A stretch of 64,000 nt of DNA from Neisseria lactamica NS19. Lineage in GTDB: Bacteria > Pseudomonadota > Gammaproteobacteria > Burkholderiales > Neisseriaceae. A model generated the notes under the pieces. That model worked only from the letters and a program-made list of their open reading frames with translations. It was not told where the DNA came from and did not search any database. How positions within the stretch are numbered: the first letter of the stretch is position 1; each line of letters opens with the position of its first letter. The position numbers and the translations under genes were made by a program. The stretch spans positions 1 through 64,000 of the forward strand of contig AEPI01000040.1 in assembly GCA_000193795.2 (NCBI GenBank), given 5' to 3'. Shown here piece by piece: positions 8,976 through 18,215 of the stretch.

Positions 8976-9416
8976 TTACGGATTCAGCTCGTCCCTGATT
9001 TTGGCAAGATCCGCCAGCAGCTCCGTAAGCATCAGCATTTTCTCGCGACCCAGCACTTCCTCGATAGCGTCGTAACGCTCGTCCACTTCTTCGCCGATTT
9101 CCTCATACAGCTTCTCGCCCTCGGCAGTCAGCTTCAGAAAAACGCGGCGTTGGTCGTTGGAAGGTTTCAGGCGGACGACCAGGCCCGCTTTTTCAAGGCG
9201 CGTCAGGATGCCGGTCAGGCTGGGGCGCAGGATGCACGCCCGATTCGCCAAATCTTGAAAATCCAGCGTGCCGTTTTCCGCCAAAAGCCGGATAATCCGC
9301 CATTGCTGGTCGGTAATGTTTGCCTGACCCAAAATAGGTCTGAATTGGGTCATCAGGGCTTCCCTTGCCTGTACCAGGCCGATATTGATGGAAGCGTGTT
9401 TGGATAGGGTAGCCAT
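8976..9416 (-). CDS. nadR: MarR-family regulator NadR (FarR)
   Basis: Winged-helix dimeric repressor of 146 residues. In meningococci it represses the adhesin gene nadA, and 4-hydroxyphenylacetate relieves the repression; the gonococcal name FarR refers to control of the farAB efflux pump. Residues reported around the ligand are present here: His7, Ser9, Asn11, Arg18, Trp39, Arg43 and Tyr115. The wing and DNA-recognition region ILRPSLTGILTRLEKAGLV is intact. It is followed by hpaC on the same strand after 97 bp. nadA itself is not in the window. The upstream 296 bp (9417-9712) hold no other gene and presumably the promoter. Confidence 0.94.
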   Translation of the reverse strand: MATLSKHASINIGLVQAREALMTQFRPILGQANITDQQWRIIRLLAENGTLDFQDLANRACILRPSLTGILTRLEKAGLVVRLKPSNDQRRVFLKLTAEGEKLYEEIGEEVDERYDAIEEVLGREKMLMLTELLADLAKIRDELNP

Positions 9417-9712
9417 TGCTCAAGTCTCCAAGTTGTCGAAAATCAAACCTTCAAACCGTCTGTAAAGCCTGCGGGCATCATTTTGACACAACCGTTATAC
9501 AACAAAACGAACAGATAGGGAAAATATGCCGCAAACCGTATCGGATTGCCGATTATCCTGTCCGAAAATATTTTAATGGTTATATCTTAATCCATTTTTC
9601 CCACAATCACAACAAGGGATTACACCGGCAGGCGCGCCGGCTCCTTCCAAAAAACAAAAACCGCCGCACCCGCCGCGCAAAGCATACGCCGGAAAGTCGG
9701 GCGGAAACAAAA

Positions 9713-10222
9713 CTAGTTGAAAACATCCGCCTGAAAAATCCGCGCGCGCAAGCCCCAATAACTGCTGATTCCCGTCGTATGGTGAATCATTTTCCCATTT
9801 TTGACCAAAACGACGGTCGGCGTTGCCACAATCCGCCAAGCCCCCGACAGGCTGCCGTCTTCATCGTTGACAGTCGGAAAGCCCAAGCCGCGTTTTTCCA
9901 TATACGCCGCCACTTCCGCCGAACTGCCGGAACGTACCGCCACACCGACGACCGGCACGCCGTCCGCCGCCAAATCATCGATTATCGGAGACTGATAACG
10001 GCACACGCCGCACCAGCTCCCCCAAAAATACACCAAAACCGCCTTATCCCGTCCCAACTGTTCCAAAGTCAGCCGCTGCCCCGACAGCAGGGTCAAAACC
10101 TGCCGCGCCGCACCGACCGGCTCTTCGGGCTTGCGTACCCAATCCAAAAACAGCGACACCAATAAAAACACCAATGCCGTCCGAACGGCAAATTTTATGC
10201 CCGAAAGCAGTTTTTTCTTCAT
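9713..10222 (-). CDS. Membrane-anchored thioredoxin-like protein (TlpA/ScsD type)
   Basis: A 169-residue protein with one N-terminal membrane helix (about 10-28), then a periplasmic thioredoxin fold with the active site WCGVC in FWGSWCGVCRYQSP and a cis-Pro in IVATPTVVLVKNG. The WGSWCGVC site and the SGSSAEVAAYMEKRG pattern resemble ScsD-type disulfide reductases linked to copper tolerance, but the substrate is unknown. The start at 10222 was chosen over 10252 because it abuts the REP2 ribosome site and begins the signal anchor (MKKKLLSG). Oxidase versus reductase function cannot be settled from sequence. Confidence 0.87.
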   Translation of the reverse strand: MKKKLLSGIKFAVRTALVFLLVSLFLDWVRKPEEPVGAARQVLTLLSGQRLTLEQLGRDKAVLVYFWGSWCGVCRYQSPIIDDLAADGVPVVGVAVRSGSSAEVAAYMEKRGLGFPTVNDEDGSLSGAWRIVATPTVVLVKNGKMIHHTTGISSYWGLRARIFQADVFN

Positions 10223-10375
10223 CGTATTTCCCTTTCGGTTGAACCCCGCCACTCGGACATCCGTCCTTCGGGGCGGTAGGATCAGACTTTATTTTTTTTG
10301 GGAGGCGTAACCTCTTCCAAATCAGGATGACACATGGGGCGGTGCTTTATGTGTCGTCCTGCGTGTTGAAACATA
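10223..10375 (-). repeat. REP2 repeat (copy c), upstream of the TlpA-like gene
   Basis: Same family as copies a, b and d, ending at the start codon of the thioredoxin-like gene. It differs in having an eight-T run in the middle (near 10290). Confidence 0.87.
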
Positions 10376-10425
10376 CAACCTTCCAAACGGTACGGAAACG
10401 CTGTTGCCGGCGATTGGCGGGCAAA

Positions 10426-10456
10426 CAAAAAAGCCAAGTCTTAAAACTTGGCTTTC
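10426..10456 (-). terminator. Rho-independent terminator of tRNA-Lys
   Basis: Stem AAGCCAAGT / ACTTGGCTT followed by a T-run on the minus strand, just after the tRNA 3' end. Confidence 0.85.
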
Positions 10457-10463
10457 GGCTGAC

Positions 10464-10539
10464 TGGTGGGTCGTGAGCGATTCGAACGCTCGACCAACGG
10501 ATTAAAAGTCCGCTGCTCTACCGGCTGAGCTAACGACCC
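10464..10539 (-). tRNA. tRNA-Lys (anticodon UUU)
   Basis: A 76-nt cloverleaf on the minus strand. The acceptor GGGTCGT pairs with ACGACCC, the anticodon loop is CTTTTAA, the T-loop is GTTCGAATC, and the CCA end is encoded. It is followed by a terminator, so it is a single-gene transcript. Confidence 0.97.
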
Positions 10540-10749
10540 GATAAGCCGCGTATTATACAGCCCCGTTCCCCACCGTCAAGCAAATTTTACATACTTGATT
10601 ACAGATTGCTGTTTGCACGGAATATTTTGGCAACGGATTTTCACAATCCGCCGCATACCGTGTAAAAGTTCGCACAAGGAAAAGCAAACCGCCCGAAATC
10701 AATGTACACTTTCCGCCCGTTTCCCAAACTGCACACAGAAACACACATT

Positions 10750-11829
10750 ATGAACATACAAAACATCCGCACCCTCCTCGAAACCGCCGCCATCCCGGAC
10801 ACCGGCCGCACGCTCGGCGGCGAAAAGGCCGTCCGCTCGGTCGAACAGCGTTCAGACGGCATCCACATCGCCCTGCATTTCGGCTTCCCTGTCGCGCACA
10901 TCGCCGCCGCCCTCGCCGATGCCGTACAAGAAACCCTGATGCCCGAAACAGGCGGCACGCACATCCACTTGGGCATAGACACCGAAATCGGCACACACAA
11001 AGTCCAGCCCGGCGTCGCCACCATCAAAGGCGTGAAAAACATCATTGCCGTCGCCTCGGGAAAAGGCGGCGTGGGCAAATCAACAACCACCGCCAACCTT
11101 GCCGCCGCAATGGCGCGCATGGGCGCGCGCGTCGGCGTACTCGATGCCGACCTTTATGGCCCGAGCCAGCCCACGATGCTGGGCGTGGACGACCGCAAAC
11201 CCGGCCAGAAAAACCAAAAACTCATTCCCGTCGAATCTTCAGACGGCATACAGGTTATGTCTATCGGCTTTCTGGTCGATACCGACCAAGCCGTCGTCTG
11301 GCGCGGCCCGATGGTCAGTCAGGCATTGCAGCAGCTGATGTTCCAAAGCGAGTGGGACGAAGTGGACTACCTTTTCATCGACCTGCCCCCCGGTACCGGC
11401 GACATCCAACTCACGCTGTCCCAACGCATCCCCGTTACCGGGTCCGTCATCGTAACCACGCCGCAGGACATCGCCCTGATAGACGCGCGCAAGGCTGTGG
11501 ATATGTTCCGCAAGGTCAACATTCCGATTTTGGGCGTATTGGAAAATATGTCCGTCCACATCTGCTCCAGCTGCGGACACAGCGAAGCACTGTTCGGCAC
11601 GGACGGCGGCAAAGATTTGGCGGCACGCCTCAACGTCCCCCTGCTCGGACAGCTTCCCTTAAGTTTGCCCGTACGCGAAGCAATGGACGGCGGCACACCG
11701 GCACAACTGTTCGACGAACACCCCGCCATCGCCCGAATCTACACCGATGCCGCATTCCAAATCGCCCTGGGCATTGCCGACAAAGGCAAAGACTTCAGCA
11801 GCCGCTTCCCCAAAATCGTCGTCGAATAA
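10750..11829 (+). CDS. apbC: Iron-sulfur cluster carrier ATPase ApbC (Mrp)
   Basis: MinD/Mrp-family P-loop ATPase of 359 residues that binds and transfers Fe-S clusters in the cytosol. An N-terminal MIP18-like domain (1-90) precedes the deviant Walker A motif SGKGGVGKSTT near residue 103. The cluster-ligand CxxC is present as CSSCGH near residue 275, and LFIDLPPGTGDIQLTLSQ marks the family. The upstream ATG at 10702 is rejected because 10750 begins the family N-terminus. The gene stands alone between tRNA-Lys (opposite strand) and a repeat array. A DUS follows the stop. Confidence 0.95.
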   Translation: MNIQNIRTLLETAAIPDTGRTLGGEKAVRSVEQRSDGIHIALHFGFPVAHIAAALADAVQETLMPETGGTHIHLGIDTEIGTHKVQPGVATIKGVKNIIAVASGKGGVGKSTTTANLAAAMARMGARVGVLDADLYGPSQPTMLGVDDRKPGQKNQKLIPVESSDGIQVMSIGFLVDTDQAVVWRGPMVSQALQQLMFQSEWDEVDYLFIDLPPGTGDIQLTLSQRIPVTGSVIVTTPQDIALIDARKAVDMFRKVNIPILGVLENMSVHICSSCGHSEALFGTDGGKDLAARLNVPLLGQLPLSLPVREAMDGGTPAQLFDEHPAIARIYTDAAFQIALGIADKGKDFSSRFPKIVVE

Positions 11830-11885
11830 AGCCGCGTCCGAAACCGCAACAGCAATGCCGTCTGAAGCCCCGCGCCTGCCGACAT

Positions 11886-12100
11886 ACCGTCATTCCCGCG
11901 AAAGTGGGAATCTAGACCTGCCGGTGCGGAAACTGATACGCCGTCATTCCCGCGCAGGCGGGAATCCGGATTTATCCGCACGGAAACTGATGCGCCGTCA
12001 TTCCCGCGCAGGCGGGAATCCGGTCCGTTCGGTTTCAGTTATTTCCGATAAATTCCAGTTGCTTTTCATTCCTAGATTCCCGCTTTCGCGGGAATGACGA
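11886..12100. repeat. dRS3/NIME array (four dRS3 units)
   Basis: Four ATTCCC-N8-GGGAAT repeats at 11892, 11946, 12000 and 12076, the first three spaced exactly 54 bp apart with similar spacers. No gene is seen. Confidence 0.9.
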
Positions 12101-12149
12101 TTCGGGTATTTTATGGTTTCGCAAGGCGCGATGCCGCCGGCGGGCATCA

Positions 12150-12345
12150 TAGTCCTCTCTCCCGGGGAGAGAGTTAGAGAGAGGGCAACAAGCCGTAAGG
12201 CTTGTATTTTAGAAGACTAAGGGATTTGGGAAAGGTTGCCGCAACTTGGAAAATGCCCTCTCCTCGGCCCTCCCCCGCAGGGGAGGGAGCGGATTGCGGC
12301 AGACCTCCCCCACGGGGGAGGGAGCAGATTGCGGCAGATTTTGCG
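12150..12345. repeat. GC-rich intergenic repeats upstream of tbpB
   Basis: Two tandem copies of about 35 bp (near 12267 and 12304), each a small hairpin of CCTCCCCC...GGGGGAGG followed by GAGC(G/A)GATTGCGGCAGA. A related CTCTCCC...GGGAGAG palindrome lies near 12154. No coding potential is seen. Confidence 0.7.
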
Positions 12346-12439
12346 GTTGCAGGCGGTTTTAAAAGCAGCGCGGGAATGACGGGATTTTGGTGTATTCCCT
12401 AAAAAATAAAAAAGCATTTGCAAATTTGTTAAAAATAAA

Positions 12440-12458
12440 TAAAATAATAATCTTTATC
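12440..12458. promoter_or_regulatory. Fur box of the tbpBA operon
   Basis: Matches the 19-bp Fur consensus GATAATGATAATCATTATC at 15 of 19 positions, in an AT-rich stretch 25 bp before the tbpB start. tbpBA is known to be repressed by Fur with iron. Confidence 0.82.
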
Positions 12459-12482
12459 ATTCTTTAATTGAATTAGGTTTAT

Positions 12483-14639
12483 ATGAACAATCCATTGGTG
12501 AATCAGGCTGCTATGGTGCTGCCGGTGTTTTTGTTGAGTGCTTGTTTGGGCGGAGGCGGCGGCAGCTTCGATCTTGATTCTGTCGATACCGAAGCCCCGC
12601 GTCCCGCGCCAAAGTATCAAGATGTTTCTTCCGAAAAAACCGCAAGCCCAAAAGACCAAGGCGGATACGGTTTTGCAATGCGCTTCAAGCGGCGGAATCG
12701 GCATCCTATGGTGATTCCGAAAGAAACCGAGGTTAAACTGAACCCAAATGATTGGGAGGCGACGGGATTACCGACAGAACCCAAGAAACTGCCATTAAAA
12801 CAAGAATCCGTCATTTCAAAAGTACAAGCAAACAATGGCGACAACAATATTTACACTTCCCCCTATCTCACGCAATCAAACCATCAAAACGGCAACACTG
12901 GCAACGGTGTAAACCAACCTAAAAATCAGGCAAAAGGTTACGAAAATTTCCAATATGTTTATTCCGGCTGGTTTTACAAACATGCTAAACCAACCATAGA
13001 TCAATCCCAAAAAAAATTTCAACAAGGCGACGACGGTTATATCTTTTATCACGGCAAAGAACCTTCCCGACAACTTCCCGCTTCTGGAAAAGTTACCTAC
13101 AAAGGTGTGTGGCATTTTGTAACCGATACGAAACAGGGACAAAAATTTAACGATATTCTTGAAACCTCAAAAGGGCAAGGCGACAAATATAGCGGATTTT
13201 CGGGCGATGAAGGCGAAACAACTTCCAATAGAACTGATTCCAACCTTAATGGGAATCACGAGGGTTATGGTTTTACCTCGAATTTAGAAGTGGATTTCGA
13301 CAATAAGAAATTGACGGGCAAACTGATACGCAATAATAGAGTTACAAACGCTACTACTGGCGACAAACATACCACGCAATATTACAGCCTTGAGGCTCAA
13401 GTAACAGGCAACCGCTTCAACGGCAAGGCGATGGCAACCGACAAACCCGGCAACGGCGAAACCAAACAACATCCCTTTGTTTCCGACTCGTCTTCTTTGA
13501 GCGGCGGCTTTTTCGGCCCGAAGGGTGAGGAATTGGGTTTCCGCTTTTTGAGCGACGATAAAAAAGTTGCGGTTGTCGGCAGCGCGAAAACCAAAGACAA
13601 AGACGCAAATGGCAATACTGAGGCGGCTTCAGGCGGCACAGGTGCGGCAGCATCGGGCGGTGCGGCAGCTATGCCGTCTGAAAACGGTAAGCTGACCACG
13701 GTTTTGGATGCGGTCGAGCTGACGCACGGTGGCACAGCAATCAAAAAACTCGACAACTTCAGCAACGCCGCCCAACTGGTTGTCGACGGCATTATGATTC
13801 CGCTCCTGCCCGAGGCTTCCGAAAGTGGGAACAATCAAGCCAATCAAGGTACAAACGGCGGAACAGCCTTTACCCGCAAATTTGCCCACACGCCGAACAG
13901 CGATGAAAAAGACACCCAAGCAGGTACGGCGGAGAATGGCAATCCAGCCGCTTCAAATACGGCAGGTGATACCAATGGCAAAACAAAAACCTATGCAGTC
14001 GAAGTCTGCTGTTCCAACCTCAATTATCTGAAATACGGGTTGCTGACACGCAAAACCGCCGGCAACACGGTGGAAGGCGGCAACGGCAGCCCAACCGCCG
14101 CCCAAACGGCACAGGGCGCACAAAGTATGTTCCTCCAAGGCGAGCGCACCGATGAAAAAGAGATTCCAAAAGAGCAACAAAACATCGTTTATCGGGGGTC
14201 TTGGTACGGGCATATTGCCAACGGCACAAGCACAAGCTGGAGCGGCAATGCTTCAGATAAAGAGGGAGGCAACAGGGCGGACTTTACCGTGAATTTTGGC
14301 GAGAAAAAAATTAACGGCACGTTAACCGCTGAAAACAGGCAGCAGGCAACCTTTACCATTGAGGGAATGATTCAGGGCAACGGTTTTTCCGGTACGGCAA
14401 AAACTGCTGACTTAGGTTTTGATCTCGATCAGAGCAATACCACCGGTACGCCTAAGGCATATATCACAAACGCCAAGGTGCAGGGCGGTTTTTACGGGCC
14501 CCAAGCCGAAGAGTTGGGCGGATGGTTTGCCTATCCGGGCGACAAGCAGGCGCAGCCGCCCGCTTCGGAATCAGGTACGTCAGCCGCCAACAGCGCGACC
14601 GTGGTATTCGGTGCGAAACGCCAACAGCTTGTGCAATAA
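12483..14639 (+). CDS. tbpB: Transferrin-binding surface lipoprotein TbpB
   Basis: Surface lipoprotein that captures iron-loaded human transferrin and passes it to TbpA. The 718 residues begin with a lipoprotein signal ending LLSAC, with lipidated Cys21 followed by a glycine-rich anchor (LGGGGGSFDL). Two lobes follow, each with a handle domain and a beta-barrel; repeated GGFFGPKGEELG and GGFYGPQAEELGG signatures close each barrel. The length points to the larger isotype II. Regions near residues 360-420 and 475-510 are low-complexity and rich in Gly/Ala/Asn/Thr, probably antigenic loops. An internal DUS (13671) encodes AMPSEN. It is the first gene of tbpB-tbpA, under a Fur box. Confidence 0.97.
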   Translation: MNNPLVNQAAMVLPVFLLSACLGGGGGSFDLDSVDTEAPRPAPKYQDVSSEKTASPKDQGGYGFAMRFKRRNRHPMVIPKETEVKLNPNDWEATGLPTEPKKLPLKQESVISKVQANNGDNNIYTSPYLTQSNHQNGNTGNGVNQPKNQAKGYENFQYVYSGWFYKHAKPTIDQSQKKFQQGDDGYIFYHGKEPSRQLPASGKVTYKGVWHFVTDTKQGQKFNDILETSKGQGDKYSGFSGDEGETTSNRTDSNLNGNHEGYGFTSNLEVDFDNKKLTGKLIRNNRVTNATTGDKHTTQYYSLEAQVTGNRFNGKAMATDKPGNGETKQHPFVSDSSSLSGGFFGPKGEELGFRFLSDDKKVAVVGSAKTKDKDANGNTEAASGGTGAAASGGAAAMPSENGKLTTVLDAVELTHGGTAIKKLDNFSNAAQLVVDGIMIPLLPEASESGNNQANQGTNGGTAFTRKFAHTPNSDEKDTQAGTAENGNPAASNTAGDTNGKTKTYAVEVCCSNLNYLKYGLLTRKTAGNTVEGGNGSPTAAQTAQGAQSMFLQGERTDEKEIPKEQQNIVYRGSWYGHIANGTSTSWSGNASDKEGGNRADFTVNFGEKKINGTLTAENRQQATFTIEGMIQGNGFSGTAKTADLGFDLDQSNTTGTPKAYITNAKVQGGFYGPQAEELGGWFAYPGDKQAQPPASESGTSAANSATVVFGAKRQQLVQ

Positions 14640-14668
14640 GCACGGCTGCCGAACAATTGAGAATAAGT

Positions 14669-14706
14669 CTTCAGACGGCATCGCTCCTTCCGATGCCGTC
14701 TGAAAG
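14669..14706 (+). terminator. Inverted DUS pair between tbpB and tbpA
   Basis: CTTCAGACGGCATCG pairs with a DUS-containing complement and lies inside the operon. It lacks a T-run, so it may attenuate rather than stop transcription, perhaps setting the tbpB:tbpA ratio. Confidence 0.6.
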
Positions 14707-14725
14707 CGAAGAGTAGGGAAACACT

Positions 14726-17479
14726 ATGCAACAGCAACATTTGTTCCGATTAAATATTTTATGCCTGTCTTTAATGACTGCGCTGCCCGTTTATGCAGAA
14801 AATGTGCAAGCCGGACAAGCACAGGAAAAACAGTTGGATACCATACAGGTAAAAGCCAAAAAACAGAAAACCCGCCGCGATAACGAAGTAACCGGTTTGG
14901 GCAAATTGGTCAAAACCGCCGACACCCTCAGCAAGGAACAGGTACTCGATATCCGCGACCTGACTCGCTACGACCCCGGCATCGCCGTCGTCGAACAGGG
15001 GCGCGGCGCAAGCTCGGGCTATTCGATACGCGGTATGGACAAAAACCGCGTTTCCTTGACGGTGGACGGCTTGGCGCAAATACAGTCCTACACCGCGCAG
15101 GCGGCATTGGGCGGGACGAGGACGGCGGGCAGCAGCGGCGCAATCAATGAAATCGAGTATGAAAACGTCAAGGCTGTCGAAATCAGCAAAGGCTCAAACT
15201 CGGTCGAACAAGGCAGCGGCGCATTGGCAGGCTCGGTCGCATTTCAAACCAAAACCGCCGATGATGTTATCGGGGAAGGCAGGCAGTGGGGCATTCAGAG
15301 TAAAACCGCCTATTCCGGCAAAAACCGGGGGCTTACCCAATCCATCGCGCTGGCGGGGCGCATCGGCGGTGCGGAGGCTTTGCTGATCCACACGGGTCGG
15401 CGCGCGGGGGAAATCCGCGCCCACGAAGCCGCCGGACGCGGCGTTCAGAGCTTCAACAGGCTGGTGCCGGTTGAGGATACCAATCAGTACGCAAATTTCA
15501 TCGTTGAAGAAGAATGCGAAAGCAGAAATTACGAAACGTGTAAAGCAAATTCGAAAAAAGATGTTGTCGGCAAAGACGAACGTCAAATGGTTTCTACCCG
15601 AGACTACACGGGTCCCAACCGCTTCCTCGCCGATCCGCTTTCATACGAAAGCCGGTCGTGGCTGTTCCGCCCGGGTTTTCGTTTTGAAAACAAACGGCAC
15701 TACATCGGCGGCATACTCGAACGCACGCAACAAACTTTCGACACGCGCGATATGACGGTTCCGGCATTCCTGACCAAGGCGGTTTTTGATGAAAATAAAA
15801 AACAGGCGGGTTCTTTGTCCGGCAACGGCAAATACGCGGGCGACCACAAATACGGCGGTCTGTTTACCAACGGCGAAAACGGTGCGCTGGTGGGCGCGGA
15901 ATACGGTACGGGCGTGTTTTACGACGAGACGCACACCAAAAGCCGCTACGGTTTGGAATATGTCTATACCAATGCCGATAAAGACACTTGGGCGGATTAT
16001 GCCCGCCTCTCTTACGACCGGCAGGGCATCGGTTTGGACAATCATTTTCAGCAGACGCACTGTTCTGCCGACGGTTCGGACAAATATTGCCGTCCGAGTG
16101 CCGACAAGCCGTTTTCCTATTACAAATCCGACCGCGTGATTTACGGGGAAAGCCACAGGCTCTTGCAGGCGGCATTCAAAAAATCCTTCGATACCGCCAA
16201 AATCCGCCACAACCTGAGCGTTAACCTCGGTTTTGACCGCTTTGGCTCTAATCTCCGCCATCAGGATTATTATTATCAAAATGCCAACCGCGCCTATTCG
16301 TTGAAAACGCCCCCTCAAAGCGGCAACGGCGGATCAAACGCCAACCCCAACGGCAGCCAAGACAAACCCTATTGGGTCAGCATAGGCGGGGGAAATGTGG
16401 TTACGGGGCAAATCTGCCGCTCGGGCAACAATACTTATACGGACTGCACGCCGCGCAGCATCAACGGCAAAAGCTATTACGCGGCAGTTCGGGACAATGT
16501 CCGTTTGGGCAGGTGGGCGGATGTCGGCGCGGGGTTGCGTTACGACTACCGCAGCACGCATTCGGACGACGGCAGCGTTTCCACCGGCACGCACCGCACC
16601 CTGTCCTGGAACGCAGGCATCGTCCTCAAACCTGCCGACTGGCTGGATTTGACTTACCGCACTTCAACCGGCTTCCGCCTGCCCTCGTTTTCGGAAATGT
16701 ACGGCTGGCGGTCGGGCGATAAAATAAAAGCCGTCAAAATCGATCCGGAAAAATCGTTCAACAAAGAAGCCGGCATCGTGTTTAAAGGCGATTTCGGCAA
16801 CTTGGAGGCAAGTTGGTTCAACAATGCCTACCGCGATTTGATTGTCCGGGGTTATGAAGCGCAAATTAAAAACGGCAAAGAAGAAGCCAAAGGCGACCCG
16901 GCTTACCTCAATGCCCAAAGCGCGCGGATTACCGGCATCAATGTTTTGGGCAAAATCGATTGGAACGGCGTATGGGATAAATTGCCCGAAGGTTGGTATT
17001 CTACATTTGCCTATAATCGTGTCCGTGTCCGCGACATCAAAAAACGCGCAGACCGCACCGATATTCAATCACATCTGTTTGATGCCATCCAACCTTCGCG
17101 CTATGTCGTCGGCTTGGGCTATGACCAACCGGAAGGCAAATGGGGTGTGAACGGTATGCTGACTTATTCCAAAGCCAAGGAAATCACAGAGTTGTTGGGC
17201 AGCCGGGCTTTGCTCAACGGCAACAGCCGCAATACAAAAGCCACCGCGCGCCGTACCCGCCCTTGGTATATTGTGGACGTGTCCGGTTATTACACGATTA
17301 AAAAACACTTCACCCTCCGTGCGGGCGTGTACAACCTCCTCAACCACCGCTATGTTACTTGGGAAAATGTGCGGCAAACTGCCGGCGGCGCAGTCAATCA
17401 ACACAAAAATGTCGGCGTTTACAACCGATATGCCGCCCCCGGTCGCAACTACACATTTAGCTTGGAAATGAAGTTTTAA
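14726..17479 (+). CDS. tbpA: TonB-dependent transferrin receptor TbpA
   Basis: Outer-membrane 22-strand barrel that binds human transferrin and imports its iron using TonB energy. The 917 residues start with a signal peptide cleaved after VYA (about residue 24). A TonB-box region (LDTIQVKAKK, about 37-46) and plug domain follow, with GYSIRGMDKNRVSLTVDGLAQ. The barrel ends in the canonical C-terminal Phe (YTFSLEMKF). The plug loop and extracellular loop 3 region (about 330-370) are where the family contacts transferrin. It is preceded by AGGGAAAC and ends at an inverted DUS terminator. No defects are seen. Confidence 0.97.
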   Translation: MQQQHLFRLNILCLSLMTALPVYAENVQAGQAQEKQLDTIQVKAKKQKTRRDNEVTGLGKLVKTADTLSKEQVLDIRDLTRYDPGIAVVEQGRGASSGYSIRGMDKNRVSLTVDGLAQIQSYTAQAALGGTRTAGSSGAINEIEYENVKAVEISKGSNSVEQGSGALAGSVAFQTKTADDVIGEGRQWGIQSKTAYSGKNRGLTQSIALAGRIGGAEALLIHTGRRAGEIRAHEAAGRGVQSFNRLVPVEDTNQYANFIVEEECESRNYETCKANSKKDVVGKDERQMVSTRDYTGPNRFLADPLSYESRSWLFRPGFRFENKRHYIGGILERTQQTFDTRDMTVPAFLTKAVFDENKKQAGSLSGNGKYAGDHKYGGLFTNGENGALVGAEYGTGVFYDETHTKSRYGLEYVYTNADKDTWADYARLSYDRQGIGLDNHFQQTHCSADGSDKYCRPSADKPFSYYKSDRVIYGESHRLLQAAFKKSFDTAKIRHNLSVNLGFDRFGSNLRHQDYYYQNANRAYSLKTPPQSGNGGSNANPNGSQDKPYWVSIGGGNVVTGQICRSGNNTYTDCTPRSINGKSYYAAVRDNVRLGRWADVGAGLRYDYRSTHSDDGSVSTGTHRTLSWNAGIVLKPADWLDLTYRTSTGFRLPSFSEMYGWRSGDKIKAVKIDPEKSFNKEAGIVFKGDFGNLEASWFNNAYRDLIVRGYEAQIKNGKEEAKGDPAYLNAQSARITGINVLGKIDWNGVWDKLPEGWYSTFAYNRVRVRDIKKRADRTDIQSHLFDAIQPSRYVVGLGYDQPEGKWGVNGMLTYSKAKEITELLGSRALLNGNSRNTKATARRTRPWYIVDVSGYYTIKKHFTLRAGVYNLLNHRYVTWENVRQTAGGAVNQHKNVGVYNRYAAPGRNYTFSLEMKF

Positions 17480-17494
17480 ACGTCCAAACGCCGC

Positions 17495-17530
17495 AAATGC
17501 CGTCTGAAAGGCTTCAGACGGCATTTTTTA
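17495..17530 (+). terminator. Inverted DUS pair with T-run after tbpA
   Basis: AAATGCCGTCTGAA and complement with a four-base loop followed by TTTTTT; a strong rho-independent terminator for tbpBA. Confidence 0.88.
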
Positions 17531-17599
17531 CATAATTTTCACCGTTTCCCATCCTTTTCCATCCTTTCCGACAATACCGTAATCTTGAAATTCGTCATT

Positions 17600-17970
17600 C
17601 CTGCGAAAAAGGCGGGCGTAGGATGTGCAGCGTGGGCATAGGGCAGGCTGCAAGGCAGGTGTAGGGTTGGCTGTAGGGTGGACTTCAGCCCACCAACCCC
17701 ACTGAAGCCCACCCTACAGCCCACCCTACGGCTCGCTGAAATTTCGTCATTCCCGCGCAGGCGGGAATCTAAGTTTGTCGGTGCGGAAACTTATCGGATA
17801 AAACGGTTTCTTTAGATTTTACGTTCTAGATTCCCGCCTGCGCGGGAATGACGGGATGTAGGTTTCTGTGCGGACGTGTTCTAGATTCCCACTTTCGTGG
17901 GAATGACGGGATTTCAGTTTGCGGATTGATTTGAAGTTGCAAAATCCCAACGGACCGGATTCCCGCTTTC
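17600..17970. repeat. Inverted repeats plus dRS3 array
   Basis: The 17600-17735 stretch holds nested inverted copies of GTAGGGTGGGCTTCAGCCCACC-type sequence. Three complete dRS3 units follow at 17749, 17830 and 17885, with a half-unit near 17958. No gene is seen in the rest of the tbpA-potF interval (17531-18170). Confidence 0.82.
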
Positions 17971-18170
17971 GCGTTTCAAAGTTACGGCGTTATCGGAAAA
18001 ACAGAAAATCAAAGCTGCGAGGATTTATTTAAAACAACCGAATTTCAACGAACCGGATTTTCGCCTGCGCGGCGGCGGAAGGTTTTTTGTTTTTCCTGAC
18101 AACTGTCCGCAACCTGAAATTCCGGCCGCCGGCATAACGGTATAAATATTTTCTATTTGAATCCAATATA

Positions 18171-18205
18171 AAATGCCGTCCGAACATTGTTCGGACGGCA
18201 TTTTA
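18171..18205 (-). terminator. Terminator of the polyamine-binding lipoprotein gene
   Basis: AAAATGCCGTCCGAAC pairs perfectly with its complement around a three-base loop and ends in T-runs on both strands. The arms are a one-base DUS variant (CCGTCCGAA). Confidence 0.85.
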
Positions 18206-18215
18206 ATGCTTCAAA

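Noticed and set aside
12202..12402. A small gene upstream of tbpB
   Set aside because: It is made of the tandem GC-rich repeats and has no start signal or codon bias.
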